Shown in pieces: positions 31,212-38,845 of a stretch of 64,000 bases of DNA. The notes under the pieces are model-generated. The model did not search any database, was not told the origin of the DNA, and saw only the letters and a list, made by a program, of their open reading frames with translations. The stretch covers positions 1 to 64,000 of the forward strand of contig NZ_CANMWS010000007.1 of assembly GCF_947501665.1 (NCBI RefSeq). Reading direction: 5' to 3'. Position 1 is the first letter of the stretch; each line of letters starts with the position of its first letter. The DNA comes from an uncultured Shewanella sp. GTDB lineage: Bacteria > Pseudomonadota > Gammaproteobacteria > Enterobacterales > Shewanellaceae. The position numbers were made by a program, and so were the translations under genes.

Positions 31212-31307
31212 TCAGCCTGTCCCCACGATAATAATCGTGGTGGTCGTAATAATGGTGATTACAACAGTGCGGCAAAGCGTCATAATAAATAGGGTAAATT
31301 CAATCAT
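31212..31307 (-). CDS. thrL: thr operon leader peptide
   Basis: A 31-codon open frame (ATG at 31307) ends in VVITIITTTTIIIVGTG and stops 26 bases before the attenuator hairpin. The run of threonine and isoleucine codons is the regulatory signature: low charged tRNA-Thr or tRNA-Ile stalls the ribosome and prevents the terminator from forming. Neither this ATG nor the in-frame ATG at 31283 has a clear ribosome binding site; the shorter form would be 23 residues, close to the length of E. coli ThrL. Confidence 0.85.
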   Translation of the reverse strand: MIEFTLFIMTLCRTVVITIITTTTIIIVGTG

Positions 31308-31324
31308 TCGTTAATTTATGCTTA

Positions 31325-31354
31325 CAGAATTGCTTTTTACACGGCGGCTGTCAA
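31325..31354 (-). promoter_or_regulatory. Probable thr operon promoter
   Basis: A perfect -35 hexamer TTGACA lies at 31349-31354 on the minus strand, with an AT-rich stretch 17-20 bases on, just before thrL. The -10 is not a clear match. Confidence 0.45.
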
Positions 31355-31757
31355 GTCCCTTTTTATGAATAATTTGAATCAGCTATCCCTTTTAAAAGAT
31401 TTAACGGTTAAATAGCTTGAATATTTTACTTCTTGAGTAAAAAAAGAAAACTACAACTTTGTTTCTCGATAGAAACATTGAGTTTAACCATCTGTTATTA
31501 AAGTGTTATACATTGGCTTTCTATTTTATCAAGCACGTCATTGAAATATGAAAACAGATCTTAGCAGATCATCATTAATGTGCTTTTTATGTCAAACAAT
31601 AACCACAATAGAATACTGTTAACTGCATGACTATGCATTAACGATGACTTTTTTCATAATATTCCACGCCATAGCCATATTTTGCCGTGCTAACCATGAT
31701 CGCATCTTAAGGAAAATCCAGTTAAAATACCCGCCATTCATTTATTGGAGCTTTAGC
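31355..31757. other. AT-rich intergenic region between thr leader and slyD
   Basis: I see no gene in this 400-bp stretch. An open frame runs into slyD from 31644 but it is not FKBP-like. The region must hold the slyD promoter. Confidence 0.5.
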
Positions 31758-32291
31758 ATGAACATTACACAAGAGTGTGCAGTCACTATCCATTATCAAC
31801 TAAAAGATGACGAAAATCGTATCGTTGAAAGTTCATTTGACGGTGAACCAATGCTTTACTTGCACGGTGCTCAAAATATGATCCCAGGCCTTGAGGCTGA
31901 GCTTGAAGGCAAAACCATTGGAGACAAAATTGAAGCCAGCATTGAAGCTAAAGATGGCTATGGTGAATATCATGATGGGTTACGCCAGGAAGTGCCTCTT
32001 GATGCTTTTGGAGATGTCGAAGATATTATGCCAGGCATGCGTTTCATTGCTGAAACCGAAATGGGCCAACGACCAGTGCAAGTTGTCGAAGTAAAAGATG
32101 ATGTTGCCGTTGTTGACGGAAACCATCCTTTAGCCGGACAAAGGTTGCACTTTAATGTCGAAGTTGTCGATATTCGTCAAGCAACAGAAGAGGAACTGGC
32201 CCATGGCCATGTCCATCCTTCTGGTCACTGCGAAAGTCAAACGACAACTGAAGCACACGAACATAAAGACGGATGTTGCGACGGCCACTAG
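31758..32291 (+). CDS. slyD: FKBP-type peptidyl-prolyl isomerase SlyD
   Basis: The 177-residue protein has an FKBP domain split by an IF chaperone flap, the block DGNHPLAGQRLHF, and a C-terminal metal-binding tail rich in His and Cys (about residues 153-177, ending DGCCDGH). SlyD folds proteins and supplies nickel for hydrogenase maturation. The ATG at 31758 has TTGGAG upstream and fits the family start. It is convergent with trpR. Confidence 0.97.
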   Translation: MNITQECAVTIHYQLKDDENRIVESSFDGEPMLYLHGAQNMIPGLEAELEGKTIGDKIEASIEAKDGYGEYHDGLRQEVPLDAFGDVEDIMPGMRFIAETEMGQRPVQVVEVKDDVAVVDGNHPLAGQRLHFNVEVVDIRQATEEELAHGHVHPSGHCESQTTTEAHEHKDGCCDGH

Positions 32292-32300
32292 AATAAAATG

Positions 32301-32336
32301 AAAAAGCCCCAGTTCTCAAAGTTGAATTGAGGCTTT
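32301..32336 (-). terminator. Terminator between slyD and trpR
   Basis: On the minus strand AAAGCC and GGCTTT enclose an inner CTCAA/TTGAG pair, followed by a T-run. It ends trpR and perhaps slyD. Confidence 0.6.
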
Positions 32337-32352
32337 ACCTGCTATGTCATAT

Positions 32353-32628
32353 TCACAAAATCATTGATTTTATTTTATTTTTCTTTTCTGCTGGCATATG
32401 CTTTAAATAATTTGAACACCGAGTGATCGTTGCAATACTGATCTGATATTCTTGGGCTATTTGTCTTTGACTCATTTCTCCGTCAAGCAAAGTCTGAAAC
32501 ACTTTCAATCGACTCGCAATTGCACTGCGTTCATCTTCGGTAAGCAGCAATTCAAATAAATCAATCAACCCACTATAATCATGATAAGAAATAACTTTCT
32601 CTAATACTAAGTCCCATTCCGCTCGCAT
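32353..32628 (-). CDS. trpR: Trp operon repressor
   Basis: The 91-residue protein matches TrpR: LLTEDERSAIASRL in the dimer core and the helix-turn-helix GEMSQRQIAQEYQISIATITRCSNYLK (positions about 54-80). It binds trp-related operators when tryptophan is abundant. ATG 32628 has AGGAG five bases upstream and is preferred over a TTG seven codons earlier. It is far from any trp operon in this window. Confidence 0.94.
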   Translation of the reverse strand: MRAEWDLVLEKVISYHDYSGLIDLFELLLTEDERSAIASRLKVFQTLLDGEMSQRQIAQEYQISIATITRCSNYLKHMPAEKKNKIKSMIL

Positions 32629-32740
32629 GTACGCTCCTGTGTCCTCCAATGCTAATAACTAAGTCGTATTGTAACAAAAATAATATTCAATACTCTATTC
32701 ATTCTTAATAACCCTAGCTGCATAACACGTTCAATAATGA

Positions 32741-32772
32741 CCTTTAATTGAAAAAGAAGTTTCAATTAAAGG
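32741..32772. repeat. 13-bp perfect inverted repeat
   Basis: CCTTTAATTGAAA (741-753) and TTTCAATTAAAGG (760-772) are exact reverse complements around a six-base loop. It lies between the divergent trpR and cytochrome c' genes. It lacks a T-run and might be an operator or an mRNA structure. Confidence 0.7.
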
Positions 32773-32782
32773 ACGTTAAATG

Positions 32783-32824
32783 CAACAATATAAATACAAC
32801 AATATAAATACAACAATATAAATA
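32783..32824. repeat. Three tandem copies of a 14-bp unit
   Basis: CAACAATATAAATA is repeated exactly three times just before the cytochrome c' gene, followed by a shortened CAACAACAAC. It may vary in number by slippage and so change the leader or promoter of the downstream gene. Confidence 0.9.
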
Positions 32825-32855
32825 CAACAACAACCTTCAACAGTGAGCAAGCACT

Positions 32856-33329
32856 ATGAGAAAAAAACTAACTTTGAGCCTATTAGCCATCTTAACGAGC
32901 ACAGCAATGACTGTTAGCATCGCAGACACCTCTCCTAGCACTAATTTCAAGAAGCCTGAAGATGCTGTCAAGTATAGACAATCAGCCTTTAGCATGATGG
33001 CTTATAATTTCGGCGATATTGGCACTATGCTAAAAGGAAAGAAGCCTTACAACGCCGCCTCAGTTATTACTCGAGCTGAAAATGTTGCCGCTTTATCAAA
33101 ATTGCCATTAGAAGGCTTTGTTCAATCTGATGGTTTAGATCAGCGTGACGCTCTCGATAAGATTTGGACCGAAAAGGCCAAGTTTAATGAAAAAATGAAA
33201 ACACTACAGCAAAGTGCAAGTATGTTAGTCGTTGCAGCCAAAAGCGGTGATAGAAAAGCCGTGCAAAAAGCTTTTATGACCACAGGAAAGAGCTGTAAAT
33301 CATGCCACGATGATTACAAGAAAGACTAG
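32856..33329 (+). CDS. cycP: Cytochrome c' (class II c-type cytochrome)
   Basis: The 157-residue protein has a signal peptide (about residues 1-23) and the C-terminal heme site CKSCH at residues 147-151, as in the four-helix cytochrome c' family. It is periplasmic and is often linked to nitric oxide binding or tolerance. It converges on a cytochrome b561 gene; the pairing of these two families in neighbouring genes is common and suggests that they act together. Confidence 0.95.
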   Translation: MRKKLTLSLLAILTSTAMTVSIADTSPSTNFKKPEDAVKYRQSAFSMMAYNFGDIGTMLKGKKPYNAASVITRAENVAALSKLPLEGFVQSDGLDQRDALDKIWTEKAKFNEKMKTLQQSASMLVVAAKSGDRKAVQKAFMTTGKSCKSCHDDYKKD

Positions 33330-33341
33330 TTAATTCCATCA

Positions 33342-33373
33342 GGGCTATATAAACCTAATCATGAATATAGCCC
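33342..33373. terminator. Possible bidirectional terminator
   Basis: GGGCTATAT and ATATAGCCC pair around a 14-base loop between the convergent cytochrome genes. It lacks a clear T-run. Confidence 0.45.
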
Positions 33374-33401
33374 ATTCGCCTATTATTCATCACTTTTTAC
33401 T

Positions 33402-34073
33402 TCAAAGCATAGGTAAAATCGGTTGAACCCAAAAATAAAAAATCACCAACCCAATAACGATAAACAAGCCTAAAGCCACAAAGGTATGAGTAAACTTGAG
33501 CGAAGGATAATCAGCATTACCTCTCTCCTTTTTACCTGTAAACATGGCTGTAATTAAGTTATCCCCTTTTAGCAAATGAACTAAGACAGCTAAAATATGC
33601 ATACTCGAAAACACCAATATAAGATTAAAATTATTTTTATGTAGCCAAGTAAACCAGGCTGCTGTAGTACTGCTCACATACTTAACGAGAGGCCCTTCGG
33701 TAAAAATATCATCCGTTGCAAGCAATCCACTCATTAATTGAAGACTCAGTAATGAAAGCAGTAGGACCACCATATACCCACCAATAGGGTTATGCCCTAA
33801 AGTGCTACTGGTTTTTCGCTTTTCAAAAAGGTACTTGAGCATTTTTTTAGGAGAAACAATGAAAAAAGCAAAGCGCGCTGTATCACTTCCGACCCATCCC
33901 CATATTAAACGGCACAACACCAAATCCAATAACACATAACCCAATACTTGATGCCAATGCATCTCTCCTATCGATGCCGTCCACCATAGGCCAATGAGTA
34001 ACCCCACCACTGACCAATGGAATAAACGCGTTGGAGAGTCCCATACTTGAATACTTGATTTAGTTTTATCCAT
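33402..34073 (-). CDS. Cytochrome b561-type membrane protein
   Basis: The 223-residue protein starts with QVWDSPTRLFHWSVVG, the first heme-helix block of the prokaryotic b561/hydrogenase-type cytochrome b family, and has four or five membrane segments with histidines (RLFHW, HWHQ, SSMHILAVLVH) that can bind two hemes. It would move electrons from quinol to the periplasm. The neighbouring convergent cytochrome c' is a likely partner. Confidence 0.92.
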   Translation of the reverse strand: MDKTKSSIQVWDSPTRLFHWSVVGLLIGLWWTASIGEMHWHQVLGYVLLDLVLCRLIWGWVGSDTARFAFFIVSPKKMLKYLFEKRKTSSTLGHNPIGGYMVVLLLSLLSLQLMSGLLATDDIFTEGPLVKYVSSTTAAWFTWLHKNNFNLILVFSSMHILAVLVHLLKGDNLITAMFTGKKERGNADYPSLKFTHTFVALGLFIVIGLVIFYFWVQPILPML

Positions 34074-34373
34074 ATTGTCTTACTCTTAAAAAGTGAAATA
34101 TGCAGCATGAAAAGAATATCTCAATAAGGAAAATGAAGCGTTCATGCAAAAAATGAAGTGAAATAGCTATACCTAAGCCGAGGTTATCCCATCAAATATG
34201 CACGGGTTTATAATAAGTTTCAAGGCCAACAGCAGGATTATTTTTAATTTTTGTCTAAGTGATCAAATAAAACGCGAACAATTAAAAAAGGCTAAAAAAA
34301 TGTGATTTAAGTCACGACTTTTCCCATAGAGATTGGTAGTCTGAATTCAAGGAAATAACAGAAGGTTCGACAT
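34074..34373. other. Intergenic region between cytochrome b561 and raiA genes
   Basis: This 300-bp stretch has no gene. The right part contains the CRP-type site and a likely class II promoter for raiA. The rest is AT-rich and should hold the cytochrome b561 promoter. Confidence 0.6.
34301..34342 (+). promoter_or_regulatory. Predicted CRP site and promoter of raiA
   Basis: TGTGATTTAAGTCACG (34301-34316) differs from the consensus TGTGA-N6-TCACA by one base. TAGTCT at 34337-34342 would serve as the -10, which puts the site near -41.5, the class II position. E. coli raiA is also known to be under cAMP-CRP control. Confidence 0.7.
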
Positions 34374-34736
34374 ATGATAAAGATTACTAGTAAGCAATTT
34401 GACGTAACTGACTCTATCCGTGAACGTATTGAAAGCAGAATTGCTAAGCTTTCAAGGCATGATGTGCAGTTCCTTAACCCACATGTCATCATCGTACAGG
34501 AAAAGCAAACATTCAAAATCGAAGCTTCTGTTGGCATTCCGAATGCAACACTATTTGCACAGGCGAAAAGTGACGACCTTTATGCCGCCATTAACGCAAT
34601 GGGGCAGAAACTGGAAAAACAACTCAATCGCCAAGTCCATAAACCAGAAAGTCAGCGTCGAGCAACACTTAATCTAGAAGATGATACTCGAGACGATGAT
34701 TTTATCTACAATAATGAGGAGGAATACGCAGCTTGA
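34374..34736 (+). CDS. raiA: Ribosome-associated inhibitor A
   Basis: The 120-residue HPF/RaiA-family protein binds ribosomes in stationary phase. It starts with the family block KITSKQFDVTDSIRERIESR and has the acidic C-terminal tail typical of the short RaiA (YfiA) type. AAGG lies a few bases before the ATG. Its place upstream of pheL-pheA matches E. coli. Confidence 0.96.
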   Translation: MIKITSKQFDVTDSIRERIESRIAKLSRHDVQFLNPHVIIVQEKQTFKIEASVGIPNATLFAQAKSDDLYAAINAMGQKLEKQLNRQVHKPESQRRATLNLEDDTRDDDFIYNNEEEYAA

Positions 34737-34753
34737 TTACATTTTATTTACTT

Positions 34754-34780
34754 AAAAGCGCATCTTTCGGTGCGCTTTTT
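34754..34780 (+). terminator. raiA terminator
   Basis: AAAAGCGCA and TGCGCTTTT form a hairpin with an eight-base loop and T5, 18 bp after raiA. Confidence 0.88.
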
Positions 34781-34819
34781 ACTTTCCCCACTAAATAAAC
34801 GAACTTTATCATTTTTTCG

Positions 34820-34848
34820 TTGACACTCACTGCATAGACTATTATTTT
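34820..34848 (+). promoter_or_regulatory. Possible pheLA promoter
   Basis: TTGACA at 34820-34825 and TATTTT 17 bases later at 34843-34848 resemble a sigma-70 promoter. The transcript would then begin close to the first pheL ATG, which is odd, so the -10 may be elsewhere. Confidence 0.4.
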
Positions 34849-34854
34849 TAAACA

Positions 34855-34941
34855 ATGAAAATATGTTTCCACGGTTTATTTACTTTCTTTTTTACACCTC
34901 CCCCCAATAGAGGCGGATTTTCGGTGTACAAACGAAAGTGA
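34855..34941 (+). CDS. pheL: pheA operon leader peptide
   Basis: A 28-codon frame (MKICFHGL then FTFFFTPPP) contains six phenylalanine codons, four of them within five codons, just upstream of a terminator, as in the Phe attenuator of E. coli. A second overlapping frame at 34863-34910 encodes 15 residues (MFPRFIYFLFYTSPQ) with four Phe and two Tyr codons and stops immediately before the anti-terminator region. Neither has a clear ribosome binding site. The first is preferred for its Phe run, but the second has the E. coli length. Confidence 0.7.
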   Translation: MKICFHGLFTFFFTPPPNRGGFSVYKRK

Positions 34942-34950
34942 AAATTCCAA

Positions 34951-34975
34951 AGCCTCCTAAAACGGAGGCTTTTTT
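34951..34975 (+). terminator. pheA attenuator
   Basis: AGCCTCC (951-957) pairs with GGAGGCT (964-970) and is followed by T5. GAGGC upstream (near 34913) can pair with GCCTC of the 5' arm, and CCTC before it can pair with that GAGG, giving the alternative 1:2, 2:3 and 3:4 folds of an attenuator. Confidence 0.85.
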
Positions 34976-35014
34976 GTTTTTAATACTGTATAAAATGAAG
35001 ATGTAGAGGCCTAA

Positions 35015-36979
35015 ATGAGTAAAACCATTCCTTTAAACCAGACTCGAGAGCAAATTACTGCACTAGATAATGAATTACTCACTTTATTGGCTAAAAGGCG
35101 CGAATTGAGTTTGAATGTCGCTCGAAGCAAAGAAGTTGACATACGTCCTATACGTGATACCGAACGAGAAAAAGATCTTTTAGCTCGATTAGTGAAACAA
35201 GGCCGCGAAAAAGGACTCGATGCTCATTACATTATTTCTCTTTATCAAAGTATTATTGAAGACTCTGTACTTAATCAGCAAGCTTTTTTACACGGACGAG
35301 CTAATCCTGAAACACAAAAACCACGCTATATCGCAGCTTACTTAGGTGCGAAAGGCTCCTATTCTTACCTTGCAGCCACCCGTTACTGTGCACGCAGACA
35401 AGTAGATATGCAAGAACTGGGTTGCCACAGTTTTGATGCCATCATCCAAGCCGTGGAGTCAGGTCAAGCTGATTATGGTTTTTTACCTATTGAAAATACC
35501 TCTTCAGGTTCAATCAATGAAGTGTATGATGTGCTCCAACATACTCGCCTTGCTATTGTAGGTGAAACCACAATTGAAGTTGAACATTGTCTACTGGCTC
35601 AATCTGGCAGTAACATTAATCACATTAAAACGGTCTATGCCCATCCGCAGCCAATTAGCCAATGCAGCCGATATCTTGGAATGCATGGTCAATTTAAATT
35701 GGAGTATTGCTCTAGTAGTGCAGAGGCCATGGAAAAAGTGAAACAAAGTCCCACCCCCAATGTTGCAGCAATTGGCAGTGCAGAAGGTGGCGCATTATAT
35801 CAACTTGATGCTATCGAAAAAGGGCTTGCTAATCAAAAAATAAACCAAAGTCGCTTTATTGTTGTTGCACAAAAGCCTGTTGATGTCCCTGAGCAATTAC
35901 CCGCAAAATCAACCCTCATTATGGCAACAGGACAAAAACCTGGCGCATTAGTCGATGCTTTATCTGTCTTAAAAGCGCATCACTTAAATATGAGTAAACT
36001 CGAATCAAGACCCATTGCTGGTACCCCTTGGGAAGAAATGTTTTATCTGGATATAGAAGCCAATTTATCTTCAACTGCCATGAAAACAGCATTGAAAGAA
36101 CTCGAGAGAATTACCCGCTTCATTAAAGTATTAGGTTGCTATCCTTGTGAATCCGTCAAACCAACCCATTTGGCACATCAAGAACTTATGTTAGATAATC
36201 ACTCAGAGCAAATAGAACAAAAAACTGAGCATAGTCAACCACTGCGTTATAGCAAAAACTATAAGATGAATGCGACACAAATCAAGTGTGGTCAATTAGA
36301 ATTTAATACTGCTCAACCCGCAGCTATCATCCAAGTACAATTACCCATTGAAGTGGCGCTATTTGAACAACAGGTAAAAACATTAAAAGAGTTAGGCTTT
36401 CAAGCTGTTCAACTTAGAGGTTTACATTTACAACCTGATGTTAATTCTACTCTGACGCAAATGAAGAGAACACTTGAGCACTTTAATTTAGCTTGCATCA
36501 TTGTTATTGAACATGAGTCCGATTTAGCTATTGCTACACATCATGCTGATCTGTTACTGCTTGATAGTGCGCAAATGTACAACCAATCGCTGTTAATGCA
36601 GCTAGGATCTTTGCTTTTACCTATCATTATAGAGCGTAATCCTATGGCCAATATTGAAGCATTATTATCTGCCAGTAATACAGTATTAAGCCAAGGTAAC
36701 CAACAAGTCATATTATGCGATTCGGGCATTAAGGTGAATAATAGTGAGCATATCTCATTAGATTTAGCTGGATTAGTTTTGTTGAAAAACACCACTCACT
36801 TACCCGTTATTACCAATCCCAGTTATGCGATAGAATTATCACAAATCACGACTTATTTACCCGCAATAAAAAACCTCTCTGCAGATGGCATAGTACTTCA
36901 CTTATCATTATCAAATCAGGTTATCACTTCTGATGAGAACACACTATTCAATGAGATTTTACATTCTTTGTACCATTAA
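35015..36979 (+). CDS. pheA: Chorismate mutase/prephenate dehydratase with C-terminal DAHP-synthase-like domain
   Basis: Residues 1-90 are chorismate mutase, about 105-285 prephenate dehydratase (FLPIENTSSGSI), and about 297-375 the ACT domain for Phe feedback (GALVDALSVL, ESRP). Usual PheA proteins end near 390, but this one has 654 residues. The extra part from about 420 follows the order of type I-beta DAHP synthases: FEQQVKTLKELGFQAVQLRG, AQMYNQSLLMQLG, GNQQVILCDSGI, LKNTTHLPVITNPSYA, SADGIVLHL. Key residues are missing: NPSY (601-604) replaces DPSH, LHL replaces EVH and IIERN replaces LLKRG. It is likely a non-catalytic, regulatory or partner-binding domain. I recall that other Shewanella PheA proteins are similarly long. 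Confidence 0.93.
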   Translation: MSKTIPLNQTREQITALDNELLTLLAKRRELSLNVARSKEVDIRPIRDTEREKDLLARLVKQGREKGLDAHYIISLYQSIIEDSVLNQQAFLHGRANPETQKPRYIAAYLGAKGSYSYLAATRYCARRQVDMQELGCHSFDAIIQAVESGQADYGFLPIENTSSGSINEVYDVLQHTRLAIVGETTIEVEHCLLAQSGSNINHIKTVYAHPQPISQCSRYLGMHGQFKLEYCSSSAEAMEKVKQSPTPNVAAIGSAEGGALYQLDAIEKGLANQKINQSRFIVVAQKPVDVPEQLPAKSTLIMATGQKPGALVDALSVLKAHHLNMSKLESRPIAGTPWEEMFYLDIEANLSSTAMKTALKELERITRFIKVLGCYPCESVKPTHLAHQELMLDNHSEQIEQKTEHSQPLRYSKNYKMNATQIKCGQLEFNTAQPAAIIQVQLPIEVALFEQQVKTLKELGFQAVQLRGLHLQPDVNSTLTQMKRTLEHFNLACIIVIEHESDLAIATHHADLLLLDSAQMYNQSLLMQLGSLLLPIIIERNPMANIEALLSASNTVLSQGNQQVILCDSGIKVNNSEHISLDLAGLVLLKNTTHLPVITNPSYAIELSQITTYLPAIKNLSADGIVLHLSLSNQVITSDENTLFNEILHSLYH

Positions 36980-36998
36980 CAGCTAAATAGGTTAATTC

Positions 36999-37035
36999 TA
37001 ATAAAAATGCCGTATCAATTGCGGCATTTTTATTA
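36999..37035 (+). terminator. pheA terminator
   Basis: TAATAAAAATGCCG pairs exactly with CGGCATTTTTATTA around a nine-base loop. Confidence 0.9.
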
Positions 37036-37102
37036 GAGACAAACAAAACAATCATTATCATTGCCACTTAACAATCTCAAAGCATAGCGGCATCACCATG
37101 AA

Positions 37103-37453
37103 CTAAATCGGCCGACCTTCCAATAAACTCAACCAACCTTTAACAAGACGAGCCGTAAACCATAATGCGCCCAATAAATAGAGCGTCATACTTGCCCACA
37201 TAGCATTGAGACTATAACCTAGTAACAACACGGCTAATAACCCAAACATAGACCGACGTTGCCAGCCTAAATGGGACTTTAGCACTTCACCTAAGTGAGT
37301 TTCTCTCTGTAACATATTAATCAACAAGCTCAACAAAGAAGGCAGAAGTAACAGAGGAAAGGCGGCTAATAGCCCATAGAGGAAATGTCCTAAACTGGTA
37401 TCCTCCTGAATATTATCAGAGGATAGGTTCGGTGTTGAAGTCATCAAGGTCAT
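37103..37453 (-). CDS. Small integral membrane protein, COG3671/DUF4870-like
   Basis: The protein has about 116 residues from the ATG at 37453, which has GGAG seven bases upstream; the open frame continues 29 codons further. Three hydrophobic segments are visible. The blocks THLGEVLKSHLGWQRRS and ALWFTARLVKGWLSLLEGRPI resemble those of a family of small uncharacterised membrane proteins (xxSHxxWQxRxxW...R...GxxxLxxGxPx). The function is unknown. It is convergent with pheA and lies downstream of tyrA beyond a terminator. Confidence 0.7.
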   Translation of the reverse strand: MTLMTSTPNLSSDNIQEDTSLGHFLYGLLAAFPLLLLPSLLSLLINMLQRETHLGEVLKSHLGWQRRSMFGLLAVLLLGYSLNAMWASMTLYLLGALWFTARLVKGWLSLLEGRPI

Positions 37454-37615
37454 AAATTTACTCCATAAAGGAAAGGCGGTTAGGAGCAAATCCATTCGTA
37501 TCCTAATATTAACTTTACTGTCTATCTCACTTTTCTGCAACTTTCAGAATGTAACAAAAGGATCGCCATGACATAAAAGTATCATCCTCTGATCATATTT
37601 CCCCTCTATAACAAT

Positions 37616-37640
37616 AAAAAGAGAGACAAGCTCTCTTTTT
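37616..37640 (-). terminator. Terminator after tyrA
   Basis: GAGAG and CTCTC form a stem with A5 and T5 flanks. The minus-strand T-run ends aroF-tyrA transcripts. Confidence 0.8.
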
Positions 37641-37683
37641 ATATAATTGGATATTCATGCATGTGTGGAGAAAGATACCTGCT

Positions 37684-38823
37684 TTAATCTGTTTTCATAT
37701 CATTGACTGATTGCAACATAGCGCGACTTTCTTTTTGAAATTGTGAAGCAAAATCGCCAAACCAAGTCGATACACCTTTAAATTGAGTAATAAAACCTTC
37801 TTTATCACCTTGTTTAAGCAGCTCTAACGCTTGAGTATAATTTTTTAAATAATCACTGATGACATGTAAGCTGTCAGGTTGAGAGAAAATAATATCAGCG
37901 TATAATTCAGGGCTTTGTGCGAACAACCTCCCCACCATGGCGAGCTCAAGCCGGTAAATTGGTGAACTAAATTGCAATAATGTCTCAATATCAGCCGACT
38001 CTTTACATAAATTCAAACCATATACGAAAGAAGAAAAATGACGCATTGCTTGCACTAACTGCATAGATTTATCATGTTCTTGAGGTTCTGCCTCAACAAG
38101 CCTCGCTCCCCAAATCGTCATCTGCTCAAGTAACCATTGATAGGCCTCTTCATCACGACCATGACATACAACGATGACTTGTTTTGCTAGACTACCAACA
38201 TCGGGCCCAAACATGGGATGTAAACCTATCACGGGTCCCTCATGGGCCTTTAACATTGCAGCCATTGGATCGGATTTTATCGAAGTCAAGTCCGCTAACA
38301 CGCAATCTTTAGGCAGTTGAGTCAACTGAGTCGCTATTAAATCACAGGTCATTTGAATTGGGACCGTCACAATCACCAACCCCGCACCTTCAAATAAATG
38401 CTCCGCTTGACCCCAATCACCTTTATCTAATGATTTAACCTCATAACCTGATAAGGTCAACATTTGTGAAAATAAGCCACCTAATTTTCCTTGACCGCCA
38501 ATCACCACTACATGACCTAAATCAGGTTTGACTTGCTTAAACCCTACATCTTTCTCATTTTGATAAGACTCTCTCATCAAACGTCGCAATATATCCTCAA
38601 TTAATTGAGGTGAAACCTTCATGTTTTCCGCTTCTTTTCGACGCTTTGCGAGCATTGCAGCTTCTCGTTGAGGTGCATAAATAGGCAATCCCGCTCCATG
38701 CTTAACTGCTCCTACCTGCGCCACTAGATCTAAACGCTTTCTTAATAAGTGGAGCAGCTGTTGATCAACACCATCGATTAATCCTCGAAGGTTCTCCAGG
38801 TCGGCCGTTGTTTTTTCATTCAT
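37684..38823 (-). CDS. tyrA: Chorismate mutase/prephenate dehydrogenase
   Basis: The 379-residue protein has an N-terminal chorismate mutase domain ([19 protein letters not shown], about residues 12-30) and a prephenate dehydrogenase domain with a Rossmann motif ([13 protein letters not shown], near 107) and GLHPMFGPD (about 200). It makes 4-hydroxyphenylpyruvate for tyrosine. It lies 22 bp downstream of aroF and is expected to be under TyrR and tyrosine control. Confidence 0.98.
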   Translation of the reverse strand: MNEKTTADLENLRGLIDGVDQQLLHLLRKRLDLVAQVGAVKHGAGLPIYAPQREAAMLAKRRKEAENMKVSPQLIEDILRRLMRESYQNEKDVGFKQVKPDLGHVVVIGGQGKLGGLFSQMLTLSGYEVKSLDKGDWGQAEHLFEGAGLVIVTVPIQMTCDLIATQLTQLPKDCVLADLTSIKSDPMAAMLKAHEGPVIGLHPMFGPDVGSLAKQVIVVCHGRDEEAYQWLLEQMTIWGARLVEAEPQEHDKSMQLVQAMRHFSSFVYGLNLCKESADIETLLQFSSPIYRLELAMVGRLFAQSPELYADIIFSQPDSLHVISDYLKNYTQALELLKQGDKEGFITQFKGVSTWFGDFASQFQKESRAMLQSVNDMKTD

Positions 38824-38845
38824 GGTTTATCTTCTCATCCTGCAC

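Noticed and set aside
32783..32824. The three 14-bp repeats as a CRISPR array
   Set aside because: Units are directly adjacent with no spacers, and no cas genes lie nearby.
37454..37540. Extra 29 codons at the start of the small membrane protein
   Set aside because: The ATG at 37453 has a good ribosome binding site; the upstream part lacks one and looks unlike the family.
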